Positions 34,928 to 43,594 of a DNA stretch of 64,000 bases are shown one piece after another (position 1 is the stretch's first letter; every line of letters starts with the position of its first letter). The notes under the pieces are model-generated. The model had not been told where the DNA came from, ran no database searches, and saw only the letters and a program-made list of their open reading frames with translations. The DNA is from CBDBKL01 sp965206675 (GTDB taxonomy: Bacteria; Bdellovibrionota; Bdellovibrionia; Bdellovibrionales; JAKFYE01), in the NCBI GenBank assembly GCA_965206675.1, contig CBDBKL010000006.1, forward strand, positions 1 through 64,000, written 5' to 3'. The translations under genes were made by a program, and so were the position numbers.

Positions 34928-36246
34928 AACCGTGCCCTCCGACCTCTTATTTTTACTTTCTTCATCATACCGTCATACTTTTGATTAATCATATGACTCT
35001 GCACTTGTTGAGCTGTATCTAAGGCCACACCGACAAGGATAAGTAAACTTGTTCCGCCAAAATAAAAAGGCACCTTAGCTTGAGCAATAAGCATACCTGG
35101 TAAAATACAAACAATACTCAAGTAAATAGCCCCTCCAACCGTCAAACGATCAATAACCTTTTGTATGTACTCTGAAGTCTCTCTACCCGCTCGAATTCCA
35201 GGAACAAATCCACCATATTTTTTCAAATTATCTGCAAGATCTTTTGGATTGAAAACAATTTGCGTATAGAAAAAACAAAAGAAAATAATCAAACCCACAA
35301 AGAAAACATTATAAATCATACCTGTTGGTGTTAAAGAATCCCGTAGATTCATTAAAAACGCAACGTTTGTAAACTGAGCGACCGTTGCTGGAAACATTAA
35401 TAAACTGCTCGCGAAAATAGGAGGAATAACACCCGAAAAATTTAGTTTCAAAGGCAAATGACTCGATTGAGCGGCCATAGCTTGCCGACCTTGACCTCTT
35501 TGCGAATACTGCACGGGAATGCGCCGTTGTCCTGTTTCCAAAAAGACAATCACGCCAATAACAAGAATCATAAACGCCAAAAGAAGAAACCCAATAAAAG
35601 CTGTCATTTCACCATTCTGTACCAACTGAATTGTGTTTGCTAGTCCACTCGGAATTCCAGCCGCTATACCAGCAAAGATAATCAAACTGGCTCCATTACC
35701 AATACCGCGCTCTGTGATTTGCTCACCCAACCACATAATGAAACATGTTCCTGCAGTGAGGGTCATCAATGTCATCACTTCAAAGGGAACAACCCCCACG
35801 TAATAAGAAGATATAAGTGGCACTCCCCCAGGAGCCGACGAATTTTTTAAGAACGTGACAATTCCCCAGCCCTGAATCAGAGCCAAGACAACTGTTCCAT
35901 AACGCGTATATTGGGTTAGTTTCTTTTGTCCATGTTGTCCCTCTTTTTTTAAAGCTTCAAAGTAGGGAACAACAGCTTGCAGTAACTGAAAAATAATCGA
36001 ACTTGAAATGTAAGGCATGATACCTAAAGCAAAGACACTAAATCTCTCTAAGGCACCACCGGTAAATGTATTAAACAAACCAAAGAGTCCAGAATTTTGT
36101 TGTGCAAAGAAAGCCATTACAGCATTGCCATCAACACCAGGAGTTGGAACGTGAACTCCTATTCTAAAAATAACCAGCATGCCCAGAGTAAAGAAGATTC
36201 TCCGGCGCAACTCTTCATTTTTAGCAATCCCCTCTACAGCTGACAC
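34924..36246 (-). CDS. secY: Preprotein translocase subunit SecY
   Basis: 440 residues with ten membrane helices. FRIGVHVPTPGVDGNA opens helix 1; NSGLFGLFNTFTGGALERFSVFALGIMPYI carries the plug region; QRRIPVQYSQRGQGRQ is a conserved cytoplasmic loop; the C-terminus is KVKIRGRRARF. Channel of the SecYEG translocon, with SecE encoded near the far end of the window. Start overlaps the rplO stop by one base. Confidence 0.98.
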   Translation of the reverse strand: MSAVEGIAKNEELRRRIFFTLGMLVIFRIGVHVPTPGVDGNAVMAFFAQQNSGLFGLFNTFTGGALERFSVFALGIMPYISSSIIFQLLQAVVPYFEALKKEGQHGQKKLTQYTRYGTVVLALIQGWGIVTFLKNSSAPGGVPLISSYYVGVVPFEVMTLMTLTAGTCFIMWLGEQITERGIGNGASLIIFAGIAAGIPSGLANTIQLVQNGEMTAFIGFLLLAFMILVIGVIVFLETGQRRIPVQYSQRGQGRQAMAAQSSHLPLKLNFSGVIPPIFASSLLMFPATVAQFTNVAFLMNLRDSLTPTGMIYNVFFVGLIIFFCFFYTQIVFNPKDLADNLKKYGGFVPGIRAGRETSEYIQKVIDRLTVGGAIYLSIVCILPGMLIAQAKVPFYFGGTSLLILVGVALDTAQQVQSHMINQKYDGMMKKVKIRGRRARF

Positions 36247-36686
36247 TAATCCCTCACCTCAACTTTTCCCCCAGCAGCTTCAATGGCCTTTTTAGCGGCT
36301 ACAGAACACTTTTCAACTTTCACCGTAAAAGACTTCTCAAGCTTGCCACGGGCTAAAATTTTCACAGGCTTTCTTTTATTCACTAACCCTAATTTTTTAA
36401 GACTCTCTGATGTGACCTCTGTACTCTCTAACTCATTGAGCTGATCTAAATTAACGACACTAAACTCTTTACGAAAAATATTTGTAAATCCAACTTTAGG
36501 AAGACGTTTTTGAAGAGGCATTTGACCACCCTCAAAACCTCTACGAACCCGTCCACCTGAACGCGCCTTTCTACCCTTGTGCCCCTTACCAGAAGTGGAA
36601 CCTAAACCAGAACCCTCTCCTCGACCGAGACGTTTTCTCTTTTGAGTAGAGCCTTTTTTTGCTTCTAACTGACTTAATAAACTCAT
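36246..36686 (-). CDS. rplO: 50S ribosomal protein L15
   Basis: 146 residues. Start set at ATG 36686 (MSLLSQLEAKKGSTQKRKRLGRG), which follows GGAGAATTAAG inside the end of rpmD; the longer upstream frame would overlap rpmD by 54 bp. GSGLGSTSGKGHKGRKARSGG and FEGGQMPLQKRLPK are diagnostic. Confidence 0.97.
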   Translation of the reverse strand: MSLLSQLEAKKGSTQKRKRLGRGEGSGLGSTSGKGHKGRKARSGGRVRRGFEGGQMPLQKRLPKVGFTNIFRKEFSVVNLDQLNELESTEVTSESLKKLGLVNKRKPVKILARGKLEKSFTVKVEKCSVAAKKAIEAAGGKVEVRD

Positions 36687-36687
36687 C

Positions 36688-36873
36688 TTAATTCTCCGGC
36701 GTAACTTGTACCAAATGTTGTACTTTGTAAATCTGTCCACGGTTGGCAGAATTGTCTTTTACAACAACCTCACTGCCCCTCTTTCTAAGACCCAAACAAC
36801 GAATGGTATCTTTCTGAGTTTGAGTGCAACCAATTGTACTGCGAATACGCTTTACTCGAAATGACTTTGCCAT
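36688..36873 (-). CDS. rpmD: 50S ribosomal protein L30
   Basis: 61 residues: FRVKRIRSTIGCTQTQKDTIRCLGLRKRGSEVV and a C-terminal VQHLVQVTPEN. Usual length and usual place between rpsE and rplO. Confidence 0.95.
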   Translation of the reverse strand: MAKSFRVKRIRSTIGCTQTQKDTIRCLGLRKRGSEVVVKDNSANRGQIYKVQHLVQVTPEN

Positions 36874-36884
36874 CTATAAAACCT

Positions 36885-37406
36885 CTAAAGATCTATGCCT
36901 CTTTGTGCTTTTACTTGCTGTTTTGTTTTCAATTGCCTTAAACCATTTAATGTCGCTCGAACAGCATTATGGGGGTTACGTGTCCCCACACACTTTGTCA
37001 AAATATTCTTAACTCCAACAGCCTCTAATACAGATCGAACAGCACCACCTGCAATGACCCCTGTACCAGGGCCTGCCGGAAGCATCACAATCTCTGCTGC
37101 ACCAAAAGTTCCAACAACTTCATGCGGAATTGTTCCATCAACAATAGAATAGGAGTTCACCAATTTCTTAGCCGCTCGACCGCCTTTGCCTATAGCCTCT
37201 GGTACCTCACCAGCTTTTCCCAATCCAACACCCACTTTTCCAGTTCCATCTCCAACAACAACTAACGCAGAAAACGAAAACCTTCGGCCACCTTTTACAA
37301 CCTTAGCCACACGATTAATCGTAACAACTCTTTCTTCAAACTCTGAATGTTTATCTCTTTTAACTTCTTTTTTACTGGAAGCACTGTTTTTCTTTTCTTC
37401 TGCCAC
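36885..37406 (-). CDS. rpsE: 30S ribosomal protein S5
   Basis: 173 residues. EERVVTINRVAKVVKGGRRFSFSALVVVGDG, then GVGLGKAGEVPEAIGKGGRAAKK and GTGVIAGGAVRSVLEAVGV. The first ~25 residues are a charged Lys/Glu/Ser extension. Starts 10 bp after rplR. Confidence 0.98.
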   Translation of the reverse strand: MAEEKKNSASSKKEVKRDKHSEFEERVVTINRVAKVVKGGRRFSFSALVVVGDGTGKVGVGLGKAGEVPEAIGKGGRAAKKLVNSYSIVDGTIPHEVVGTFGAAEIVMLPAGPGTGVIAGGAVRSVLEAVGVKNILTKCVGTRNPHNAVRATLNGLRQLKTKQQVKAQRGIDL

Positions 37407-37416
37407 ACTTATCTCC

Positions 37417-37785
37417 TTAGAAATTTAACCCTGCCGCACGAGCAGCATCGGCAACAGCCTTAACTCGCCCATGATAAACATAACCATTACGATCAAACAC
37501 AACACTTTTTATTTTTTGCTTTTTTGCCTCTTCAGCAATTTCAGCACCTATTTTCTCAGCAACCTGAAGATTTAATGACACATTTTCTGATTTTAGTGTC
37601 GAAACGGAAGCCAATGTATGCCCATCCTTATCATCAATTAATTGCACATAAAGATGCTTACGACTTTTAAAAATCGTCATACGAGGACACTCAGATGTCC
37701 CAATAACCCTCTTTCGAATACGCACTTTATTCTTAAATCTTGCGATACGTTTTGGGTCTGTTTTTTTACTACATCCTAATCTCAT
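37417..37785 (-). CDS. rplR: 50S ribosomal protein L18
   Basis: 122 residues. RFKNKVRIRKRVIGTSECPRMTIFKSRKHLYVQLIDD and the C-terminal FDRNGYVYHGRVKAVADAARAAGLNF are diagnostic. Binds 5S rRNA. 12 bp after rplF. Confidence 0.97.
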   Translation of the reverse strand: MRLGCSKKTDPKRIARFKNKVRIRKRVIGTSECPRMTIFKSRKHLYVQLIDDKDGHTLASVSTLKSENVSLNLQVAEKIGAEIAEEAKKQKIKSVVFDRNGYVYHGRVKAVADAARAAGLNF

Positions 37786-37797
37786 AATCTCTATCCT

Positions 37798-38337
37798 TTA
37801 TTTACTGGCTGCCTTTCCTGCTTTTCTACGAATGAACTCATCCTTATACTTAACTCCCTTTCCTAAAAAAGGTTCTGGTTCACGGAAGGATCTTATCTTT
37901 GCCGCCACTTGCCCCACAAGAGCCTTACTTGCACCGTTAACATGTACAAGTGTTTGTTTTTCAACTTTGATCTCAATACCCTCAGGAATAGCAAACTGAA
38001 TGGGATGACTATATCCTAAATTTAACTCTAACGTTTTTCCTTTCACATTGGCCCGATAACCCACTCCCACTAACTCAAGTGACTTGCTAAAACCCTGAGT
38101 CACACCTTGCATCGCATTTTGAACTAAAGCTCTATACAAACCATGTAATGAACGAGACATTTTAGAATCGTCAGTGCGTGAGAGAAGCACCTTGCCGTCC
38201 TCTACCTTGGCTGTCACTTCAGGTCTGAGTTGCACAGTCTGAGTGGACGAGCACCCTTTTACAGAAACCAAACCTTCTTCAATAGTAACTTGCACACCCT
38301 CTTGAATAACAACTGGAGCTTTACCAACTCGTGACAT
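37798..38337 (-). CDS. rplF: 50S ribosomal protein L6
   Basis: 179 residues. MSRVGKAPVVI start; GVGYRANVKGKTLELNLGYSHPI and EPEPFLGKGVKYKDEFIRRKAGK end are diagnostic. Adjacent to rpsH with a 7-bp gap. Confidence 0.97.
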   Translation of the reverse strand: MSRVGKAPVVIQEGVQVTIEEGLVSVKGCSSTQTVQLRPEVTAKVEDGKVLLSRTDDSKMSRSLHGLYRALVQNAMQGVTQGFSKSLELVGVGYRANVKGKTLELNLGYSHPIQFAIPEGIEIKVEKQTLVHVNGASKALVGQVAAKIRSFREPEPFLGKGVKYKDEFIRRKAGKAASK

Positions 38338-38344
38338 ATCTCAC

Positions 38345-38734
38345 CTACCAAACAGTAACCAAATACTCACCGCCCACACCCTCTGTGGCAGCTTTTTTTG
38401 CACTCATAACACCTTTGTTTGTACTTAAAATAGCTAAACCATAACCCGATCTCACCTTTGGCAATTGATCCTTATTGACATACTTTCTACGCCCCGGACA
38501 ACTTACCCTTTTTAATGAATGTATGAGTGGCTCGCCCTCAACTGTATATTTAAGGTAAACCCTCATCATCCCCTGTCGACCATCCCTAACAACTTTAAAA
38601 TCTCTCACATAGCCTTCTTCTTTTAATACTTGCACAATAGCCTTTCGCATATTCGAGCTGGGAACATCCATCTTTTCATGATGTGCAGACTGTGCATTTC
38701 TAATACGCGTTATAAAGTCTCCAATTGTGTCCAT
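38345..38734 (-). CDS. rpsH: 30S ribosomal protein S8
   Basis: 129 residues from ATG 38734 (MDTIGDFITRIRNAQ), which has GAGGTAG upstream; the longer in-frame start lies inside rplE. VSCPGRRKYV, YGLAILSTNKGVMS and the C-terminal GGEYLVTVW are diagnostic. The usual rpsN (S14) between rplE and rpsH is absent: only 10 bp separate them. Confidence 0.98.
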   Translation of the reverse strand: MDTIGDFITRIRNAQSAHHEKMDVPSSNMRKAIVQVLKEEGYVRDFKVVRDGRQGMMRVYLKYTVEGEPLIHSLKRVSCPGRRKYVNKDQLPKVRSGYGLAILSTNKGVMSAKKAATEGVGGEYLVTVW

Positions 38735-38744
38735 TTCTACCTCA

Positions 38745-39287
38745 TTAGTTCTTTCTAAATGGAAATCCCAATCCTTCAAGTAGTGCACGCCCCTCTTCAT
38801 CTGATTTTGCAGACGTACACACTGTAATATTCATTCCACGAATTTTATCTACCTTATCATAATTAATTTCTGGAAAAACAATCTGTTCCCTTAGACCCAT
38901 ATTATAATTTCCACGCCCATCAAAACCTTTCGGAGAAATTCCCTTAAAATCTCTCACTCTGGGTAAAGCCACATTTGTTAAGCGATCAATAAATGACCAC
39001 ATAGTATCCTTTCTTAAAGTCACACGACATCCAAGAGCCATACCCTCACGCAATTTAAAGTTAGAGATAGCCTTTTTTGCCTTTGCCACCGTTGGCCTCT
39101 GCCCTGTGATCTGCGCCACCTCTTCTACAACATTGGGAATAAGTTTTGGATTTTGTGTCGCCTCTCCAACACAAACATTAACAACAACTTTGCTAACTTT
39201 AGGCACCTCCATAACAGAGCTATATTTAAACTGATTCCGCAGAGCAGGAATCACTTCTTTTTGATATTTATCCAACAACCGACTCAT
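38745..39287 (-). CDS. rplE: 50S ribosomal protein L5
   Basis: 180 residues. KVSKVVVNVCVGEATQNPKL, ITGQRPTVAKAKKAISNFKLREGM and GRGNYNMGLREQIVFPEINYDKVD are diagnostic. Binds 5S rRNA. Follows rplN directly (7 bp); the usual rplX (L24) gene between them is missing. Confidence 0.98.
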   Translation of the reverse strand: MSRLLDKYQKEVIPALRNQFKYSSVMEVPKVSKVVVNVCVGEATQNPKLIPNVVEEVAQITGQRPTVAKAKKAISNFKLREGMALGCRVTLRKDTMWSFIDRLTNVALPRVRDFKGISPKGFDGRGNYNMGLREQIVFPEINYDKVDKIRGMNITVCTSAKSDEEGRALLEGLGFPFRKN

Positions 39288-39294
39288 AAATTCC

Positions 39295-39663
39295 TCACAA
39301 AACTTCCGGGGCCAGTGAAATGATTTTAATAAATTTCTTTCCTCTTAATTCACGTGCAACAGGGCCAAAAATGCGTGTCCCTATAGGTTCCTTATCCGGC
39401 TTGATAAGAACGGCAGAGTTCACATCAAAACGGATATAACTTCCATCTAAGCGTCGAATTTTTCTCTTTGTTCTGACAACAACAGCTTTAACAACATCTC
39501 CTTTTTTCACTTTAGATTTTGGTAAAGCTATTTTCACAGAGCAGACGATAATATCACCAATAGACGCCGTACGCCTTTTAGATCCACCTAGCACCTTAAT
39601 ACATTGAACCTCTTTAGCTCCTGAATTATCTGCAACAGACAGCTTTGTCTGAACTTGTATCAC
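39295..39663 (-). CDS. rplN: 50S ribosomal protein L14
   Basis: 122 residues. MIQVQTKLSVADNSGAKEVQCIKVLGG and GTRIFGPVARELRGKKFIKIISLAPEVL are diagnostic. 4-bp overlap with the rpsQ stop. Confidence 0.98.
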   Translation of the reverse strand: MIQVQTKLSVADNSGAKEVQCIKVLGGSKRRTASIGDIIVCSVKIALPKSKVKKGDVVKAVVVRTKRKIRRLDGSYIRFDVNSAVLIKPDKEPIGTRIFGPVARELRGKKFIKIISLAPEVL

Positions 39664-39962
39664 GACATTAACTCCTTCTCATCTCTCTGAGCAGATTCAA
39701 TAACCTTTACTAATTTCCATCTTTTTGTCTTACTTAAAGCGCGTGTTTCATAAATGAGAACTTTGTCACCTATTTGCGCAAGATTTTTCTCATCATGAGC
39801 TCTACATGTCGTCACACGTCTGATCACTTTTCCATATTCCCTGTGCTTAACACTCCAATACACCTTCACTGATATGGTTTTGTCCATTTTGTCACTCACA
39901 ACATGGCCAATGACTTCGTTACGTCGCCCTCGAGATTTTTGCTCAACACTCACATTCGCCAT
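39660..39962 (-). CDS. rpsQ: 30S ribosomal protein S17
   Basis: 100 residues. RRNEVIGHVVSDKMDKTISVKVYW and CRAHDEKNLAQIGDKVLIYETRALSKTKRW are diagnostic. 10 bp after rpmC. Confidence 0.97.
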   Translation of the reverse strand: MANVSVEQKSRGRRNEVIGHVVSDKMDKTISVKVYWSVKHREYGKVIRRVTTCRAHDEKNLAQIGDKVLIYETRALSKTKRWKLVKVIESAQRDEKELMS

Positions 39963-39972
39963 AATTTCTCCT

Positions 39973-40164
39973 CTAGTTTCTCAACTTCTGATTAATTGCT
40001 GTCTTAATACGAGCCATATCTCGACGTAAATTGCGAATCGACAAAGGGTTACCCAATTGTCCCAAAGTATTTTTCATCTGACTCTCAAACAGAAGATCTT
40101 TTAATTCCTCCTGTTTTTTTCTCAACTCTCTAACTGTCATACCGCTAATTTCTTTAAACTTCAT
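39973..40164 (-). CDS. rpmC: 50S ribosomal protein L29
   Basis: 63 residues: MTVRELRKKQEELKDLLFESQMKNTLGQL and IRNLRRDMARIKTAINQKL, the usual two-helix protein near the exit tunnel. Overlaps rplP by 4 bp. Confidence 0.96.
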   Translation of the reverse strand: MKFKEISGMTVRELRKKQEELKDLLFESQMKNTLGQLGNPLSIRNLRRDMARIKTAINQKLRN

Positions 40165-40577
40165 AGTACCTGACCTCGCTCTACAAACCGTGTTTTAACA
40201 GGAAGTTTATGCCCAGCCAGTCGAAAGGCTTCTTCTGCTTGTTCCTTTGTTACACCATTCATTTCAAAAACAATTCTCCCGGGCTTTACTGGAGCAACCC
40301 AATACTCTGGATTCCCTTTACCACCACCCATTCTCACTCCAAGAGCTTTTGTCGTAATGGCTTTGTCTGGAAACACCCGAATCCAAATTTTTCCGCCACG
40401 TTTTACAAAACGACTAATGGCAATACGACTGGCCTCAATCTGACGAGACGTTAACCAACCATCTTGAGTGACAGCCAGTCCATAATCACCAAACGATACC
40501 GTACTTCCCCTCATAGCCAATCCACGCCGATGCCCTCTGTGTTGTTTCCTATATTTTACCTTTTTAGGACTTAACAC
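40161..40577 (-). CDS. rplP: 50S ribosomal protein L16
   Basis: 138 residues. MLSPKKVKYRKQHRGHRRG, then the SRQIEASRIAISR segment and WIRVFPDKAITTKALGVRMGGGKG are diagnostic. Overlaps rpsC by 14 bp. Confidence 0.98.
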   Translation of the reverse strand: MLSPKKVKYRKQHRGHRRGLAMRGSTVSFGDYGLAVTQDGWLTSRQIEASRIAISRFVKRGGKIWIRVFPDKAITTKALGVRMGGGKGNPEYWVAPVKPGRIVFEMNGVTKEQAEEAFRLAGHKLPVKTRFVERGQVL

Positions 40578-41229
40578 GCTGAGCCTCCTCTACTTCTTTT
40601 GCAGAAAGAATATCTCCACGGTAAATCCAAACTTTAATTCCAATCATTCCATAAGTCGTCAATGCTTCTGCTATTCCATAATCCACATCAGCCCTTAGGG
40701 TATGAAGAGGAACACTCTTTTCTGTATACCAATGGCTTCGCGCAATATCGGCTCCATCCAATCTTCCCCCAACTTGAATTTTAATACCGCGAACACCGCT
40801 ACGAACAGCAGCTTGTAAAGCCTTCTTTACAGCTCTTCTCCAAGAAATCCTCTTCTCCAATTGAAGCGCAATGTTTTGGGCTACTAACTGCGCATCCATT
40901 TCGGCTTTTCTAACTTCTTGAATGTTGAGAAAAACTTCATTCTTCGTTTGCTTTTGAACATCAGCTTTTAAAGCATCAATACCCGTTCCCTTTTTTCCAA
41001 TAACAATACCCGGACGAGCTGTATGAATAGTGATTTTCACTTTTGTTGCCGCCCTTTGAATTTCAATGCGACCAACTCCAGCATGTTTTAATTTCTCTTT
41101 TAAATACTTTCTCAATCTTCTGTCTTCATGTAGATAATCCACATAAGCTTTACCACGAGCGAACCAACAAGAGTCCCACGTACGAATCACTCCAAGCCTT
41201 AATCCTATGGGGTTAACTTTTTGTCCCAC
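40564..41229 (-). CDS. rpsC: 30S ribosomal protein S3
   Basis: 221 residues. MGQKVNPIGLRLGVIRTWDS start, KH domain with GIVIGKKGTGIDALKADVQ, then ARSHWYTEKSVPLHTLRADVDYG and a GIKVWIYRGDIL C-terminal segment. Forms the mRNA entry channel. Confidence 0.98.
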   Translation of the reverse strand: MGQKVNPIGLRLGVIRTWDSCWFARGKAYVDYLHEDRRLRKYLKEKLKHAGVGRIEIQRAATKVKITIHTARPGIVIGKKGTGIDALKADVQKQTKNEVFLNIQEVRKAEMDAQLVAQNIALQLEKRISWRRAVKKALQAAVRSGVRGIKIQVGGRLDGADIARSHWYTEKSVPLHTLRADVDYGIAEALTTYGMIGIKVWIYRGDILSAKEVEEAQRVKS

Positions 41230-41232
41230 AAA

Positions 41233-41565
41233 TTACCTCTCATCCAATACAACGTTAAAATGACTAGTCTTCTTCTTAATCGCCGAAGCTCTTCCCTGTG
41301 CCCGTGGAATAAAACGATGAAGATGAGGACCCTGATCTACAGTGAGTTTTTTGATGTAAAGAGTGTCTACATCTATGACTTGCTTTACTTCTGCATTGGC
41401 AACAGCAGATTGAATTAATTTTTTTAAAATTTGTGCCGGCTTCTTATTCATAAAAGTTAATATTTTAAGGGCTTCATCAACATCCTTACCACGAACAACG
41501 TTAGCTACACGTCGTGCCTTTAAAGTTCCTACTCTTGCAAATCGAAGTTTTGCTTTTGCTTCCAT
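41233..41565 (-). CDS. rplV: 50S ribosomal protein L22
   Basis: 110 residues. FARVGTLKARRVANVVRGKDVDEAL and the hairpin-end PRAQGRASAIKKKTSHFNVVL are diagnostic. Lines the peptide exit tunnel. Confidence 0.97.
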   Translation of the reverse strand: MEAKAKLRFARVGTLKARRVANVVRGKDVDEALKILTFMNKKPAQILKKLIQSAVANAEVKQVIDVDTLYIKKLTVDQGPHLHRFIPRAQGRASAIKKKTSHFNVVLDER

Positions 41566-41577
41566 ATCACAACCTCA

Positions 41578-41865
41578 TTACTTTTTGGCCTCAACCGCAG
41601 CGGCCTTTTTCCCCGAATGGCTCATAAACTTTCTTGTTGGAACAAATTCTCCAAATTTATGACCAATCATATTCTCAGTAACATAGACGGGAATAAATTT
41701 TTGTCCATTATGAACAGCAAATGTCATCCCCACAGCATCTGGGATAATGATTGAACGCCGAGACCAGGTTTTAATGACTTTCTTATCTCCCACCTCTTTA
41801 GATGAACGAATTTTAGACATCAAATGCTCATCAACAAAAGGTCCTTTTTTAACCGAACGTGCCAC
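41578..41865 (-). CDS. rpsS: 30S ribosomal protein S19
   Basis: 95 residues. MARSVKKGPFVDEHLM, TWSRRSIIIPDAVGMTFAVHNG and GHKFGEFVPTRKFMSHSGKK are diagnostic. Confidence 0.98.
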   Translation of the reverse strand: MARSVKKGPFVDEHLMSKIRSSKEVGDKKVIKTWSRRSIIIPDAVGMTFAVHNGQKFIPVYVTENMIGHKFGEFVPTRKFMSHSGKKAAAVEAKK

Positions 41866-42696
41866 TTACTTACCTTTCCTTTTTCGAGGTTTTACAATAA
41901 ACCTATTTGTTCTTTTGTTATTACGTGTCTTATACCCTTTACACGATTGTCCCCACGGAGTCATAGGGTGATTACCTTTTCCAACACCCTCTCCTCCACC
42001 AAGAGGGTGATCAATCGGATTCATTGCCATACCTCTTACAATAGGACGCTTCCCCATCCATCGCATACGTCCTGCTTTACCTATATTGATATTCTCATTA
42101 TCCGTATTTCCAACTTGACCAATTGTCGCCGTACAAACTGATAAAACTTTACGAACTTCGCCCGATGGCAATTTAACTTGGGCATAGGTCCCTTCACGAG
42201 CGACGAGCGTAGCTTGCGTTCCTGCACCTCTACAAATTTGTGCTCCTTTACCCGGGCGCAACTCTACGTTGTGTATAACAGTACCAACGGGAATGTTATT
42301 TAATGAAAGAGAATTTCCCGGTTTAATATCAGCCTCAGCTCCCGCTACCACAGCATCACCGACCTTCAAACCCACAGGGCAAAGAATATAGGCTTTTTCA
42401 CCATCAACATAGTGAAGCAAAGCTATGTGTGCTGACCGATTGGGATCATATTCAATAGCAACAACACGACCTGGAATATTTAACTTATTCCTCAAAAAAT
42501 CAATTTTCCTGTATCTTCTTTTATGTCCTCCGCCCTTTTGCCATAAAGAAATACGCCCTCGATTATTCCTTCCTCCTGTTCTCTTTAGAGGAGTTACCAA
42601 AGACATCTCAGGCGTCGACTTTGTAATCTCGGCAAAGTCGTAGCCTGTCATCTTCCTTCGACTGGGACTTGTTGGTCGATACGTTTTAATACCCAT
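41866..42696 (-). CDS. rplB: 50S ribosomal protein L2
   Basis: 276 residues. GIKTYRPTSPSRR start, GRNNRGRISLWQKGGGHKRRYR and the C-terminal MAMNPIDHPLGGGEG with its conserved His contain the peptidyl-transferase-associated region. Shares its first base with the end of rplW. Confidence 0.99.
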   Translation of the reverse strand: MGIKTYRPTSPSRRKMTGYDFAEITKSTPEMSLVTPLKRTGGRNNRGRISLWQKGGGHKRRYRKIDFLRNKLNIPGRVVAIEYDPNRSAHIALLHYVDGEKAYILCPVGLKVGDAVVAGAEADIKPGNSLSLNNIPVGTVIHNVELRPGKGAQICRGAGTQATLVAREGTYAQVKLPSGEVRKVLSVCTATIGQVGNTDNENINIGKAGRMRWMGKRPIVRGMAMNPIDHPLGGGEGVGKGNHPMTPWGQSCKGYKTRNNKRTNRFIVKPRKRKGK

Positions 42697-42968
42697 TATG
42701 TTCCCTCAAACAATCCGATTTTTTCATTCGTTTTTACCAAAGCCTTTTTCCAATATTTGACTTTACTCAGCCTTGTCCCTGCTCTGCGTGCACGATCACG
42801 GCAAACCATCGTACGCACACCAAGAACCTTTACATCAAAAGCTTTTTCTACAGCCGTTCTAATCTCTTTCTTCGTTGCTTTACGATCCACCTCAAAAACA
42901 TAGGCACTCATAGCTTGATGTTTTGTATTCTTTTCTGTCACAAGAGGTCTTTTAATAATGTTTATCAT
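42696..42968 (-). CDS. rplW: 50S ribosomal protein L23
   Basis: 90 residues. IIKRPLVTEKN, YVFEVDRKATKKEIRTAVEKAFDVKV and a shortened final strand are typical; the docking site for SRP and trigger factor. 4-bp overlap with rplD. Confidence 0.96.
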   Translation of the reverse strand: MINIIKRPLVTEKNTKHQAMSAYVFEVDRKATKKEIRTAVEKAFDVKVLGVRTMVCRDRARRAGTRLSKVKYWKKALVKTNEKIGLFEGT

Positions 42969-43594
42969 CTCTCACCACCACAACGTTTTATAAGACCTTC
43001 CACGGCCTTCTCTGTTACAATAGCTGCATCAAATTTTAAAAGATCATAAACGTTAACACCATCTACACTGTAATATCTAAAGTTCTTTAAGTTTTTAGAT
43101 GCTTTATAAAAAAGTGTATCTCTTTGATTATCCACAAGTAGAGATTTTTGCAGTCCAAATTTTTTTAAACGCAAAGAAAGCTCCTTTGTTTTACCCTCTT
43201 TAGATTCCATATCAGGAACAACAAAAAAACGTCCCTCTTTCACTAAATAAGACAAAGCCATCTTTAGAGCTTTACGGCGCATTTTTTTAGGTAATCCGTA
43301 TGAATAATCACGGGGTTTAGGACCAAAAGTTATTGCCCCCCCTGGCATTAAAGGAGAGCGACTCGTTCCCTGTCTGGCATTACCCGTTCCCTTTTGCCGA
43401 AACGGTTTTCTTCCTCCCCCAGATACCTCACCTCTTGATTTTGTATTATGAGTACCTTGACGACGAGAAGCCAATTGCCATCTCACATGAGCTTGCATCA
43501 AGTCCATACGCAAAGGTTGACCAAAGACATCCGCTTTTAAGTCAATGTCCTTTACCTTTTTGCCATTCCAATCTTTTACACTTGCTCTTGTCAT
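42965..43594 (-). CDS. rplD: 50S ribosomal protein L4
   Basis: 209 residues. TRSKGEVSGG-like loop (NTKSRGEVSGGGRKPFRQKGTGNARQGTSRSP) and GPKPRDYSYGLPKKMRRKAL are diagnostic. In many bacteria L4 also represses its own operon by attenuation. 4-bp overlap with rplC. Confidence 0.97.
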   Translation of the reverse strand: MTRASVKDWNGKKVKDIDLKADVFGQPLRMDLMQAHVRWQLASRRQGTHNTKSRGEVSGGGRKPFRQKGTGNARQGTSRSPLMPGGAITFGPKPRDYSYGLPKKMRRKALKMALSYLVKEGRFFVVPDMESKEGKTKELSLRLKKFGLQKSLLVDNQRDTLFYKASKNLKNFRYYSVDGVNVYDLLKFDAAIVTEKAVEGLIKRCGGER

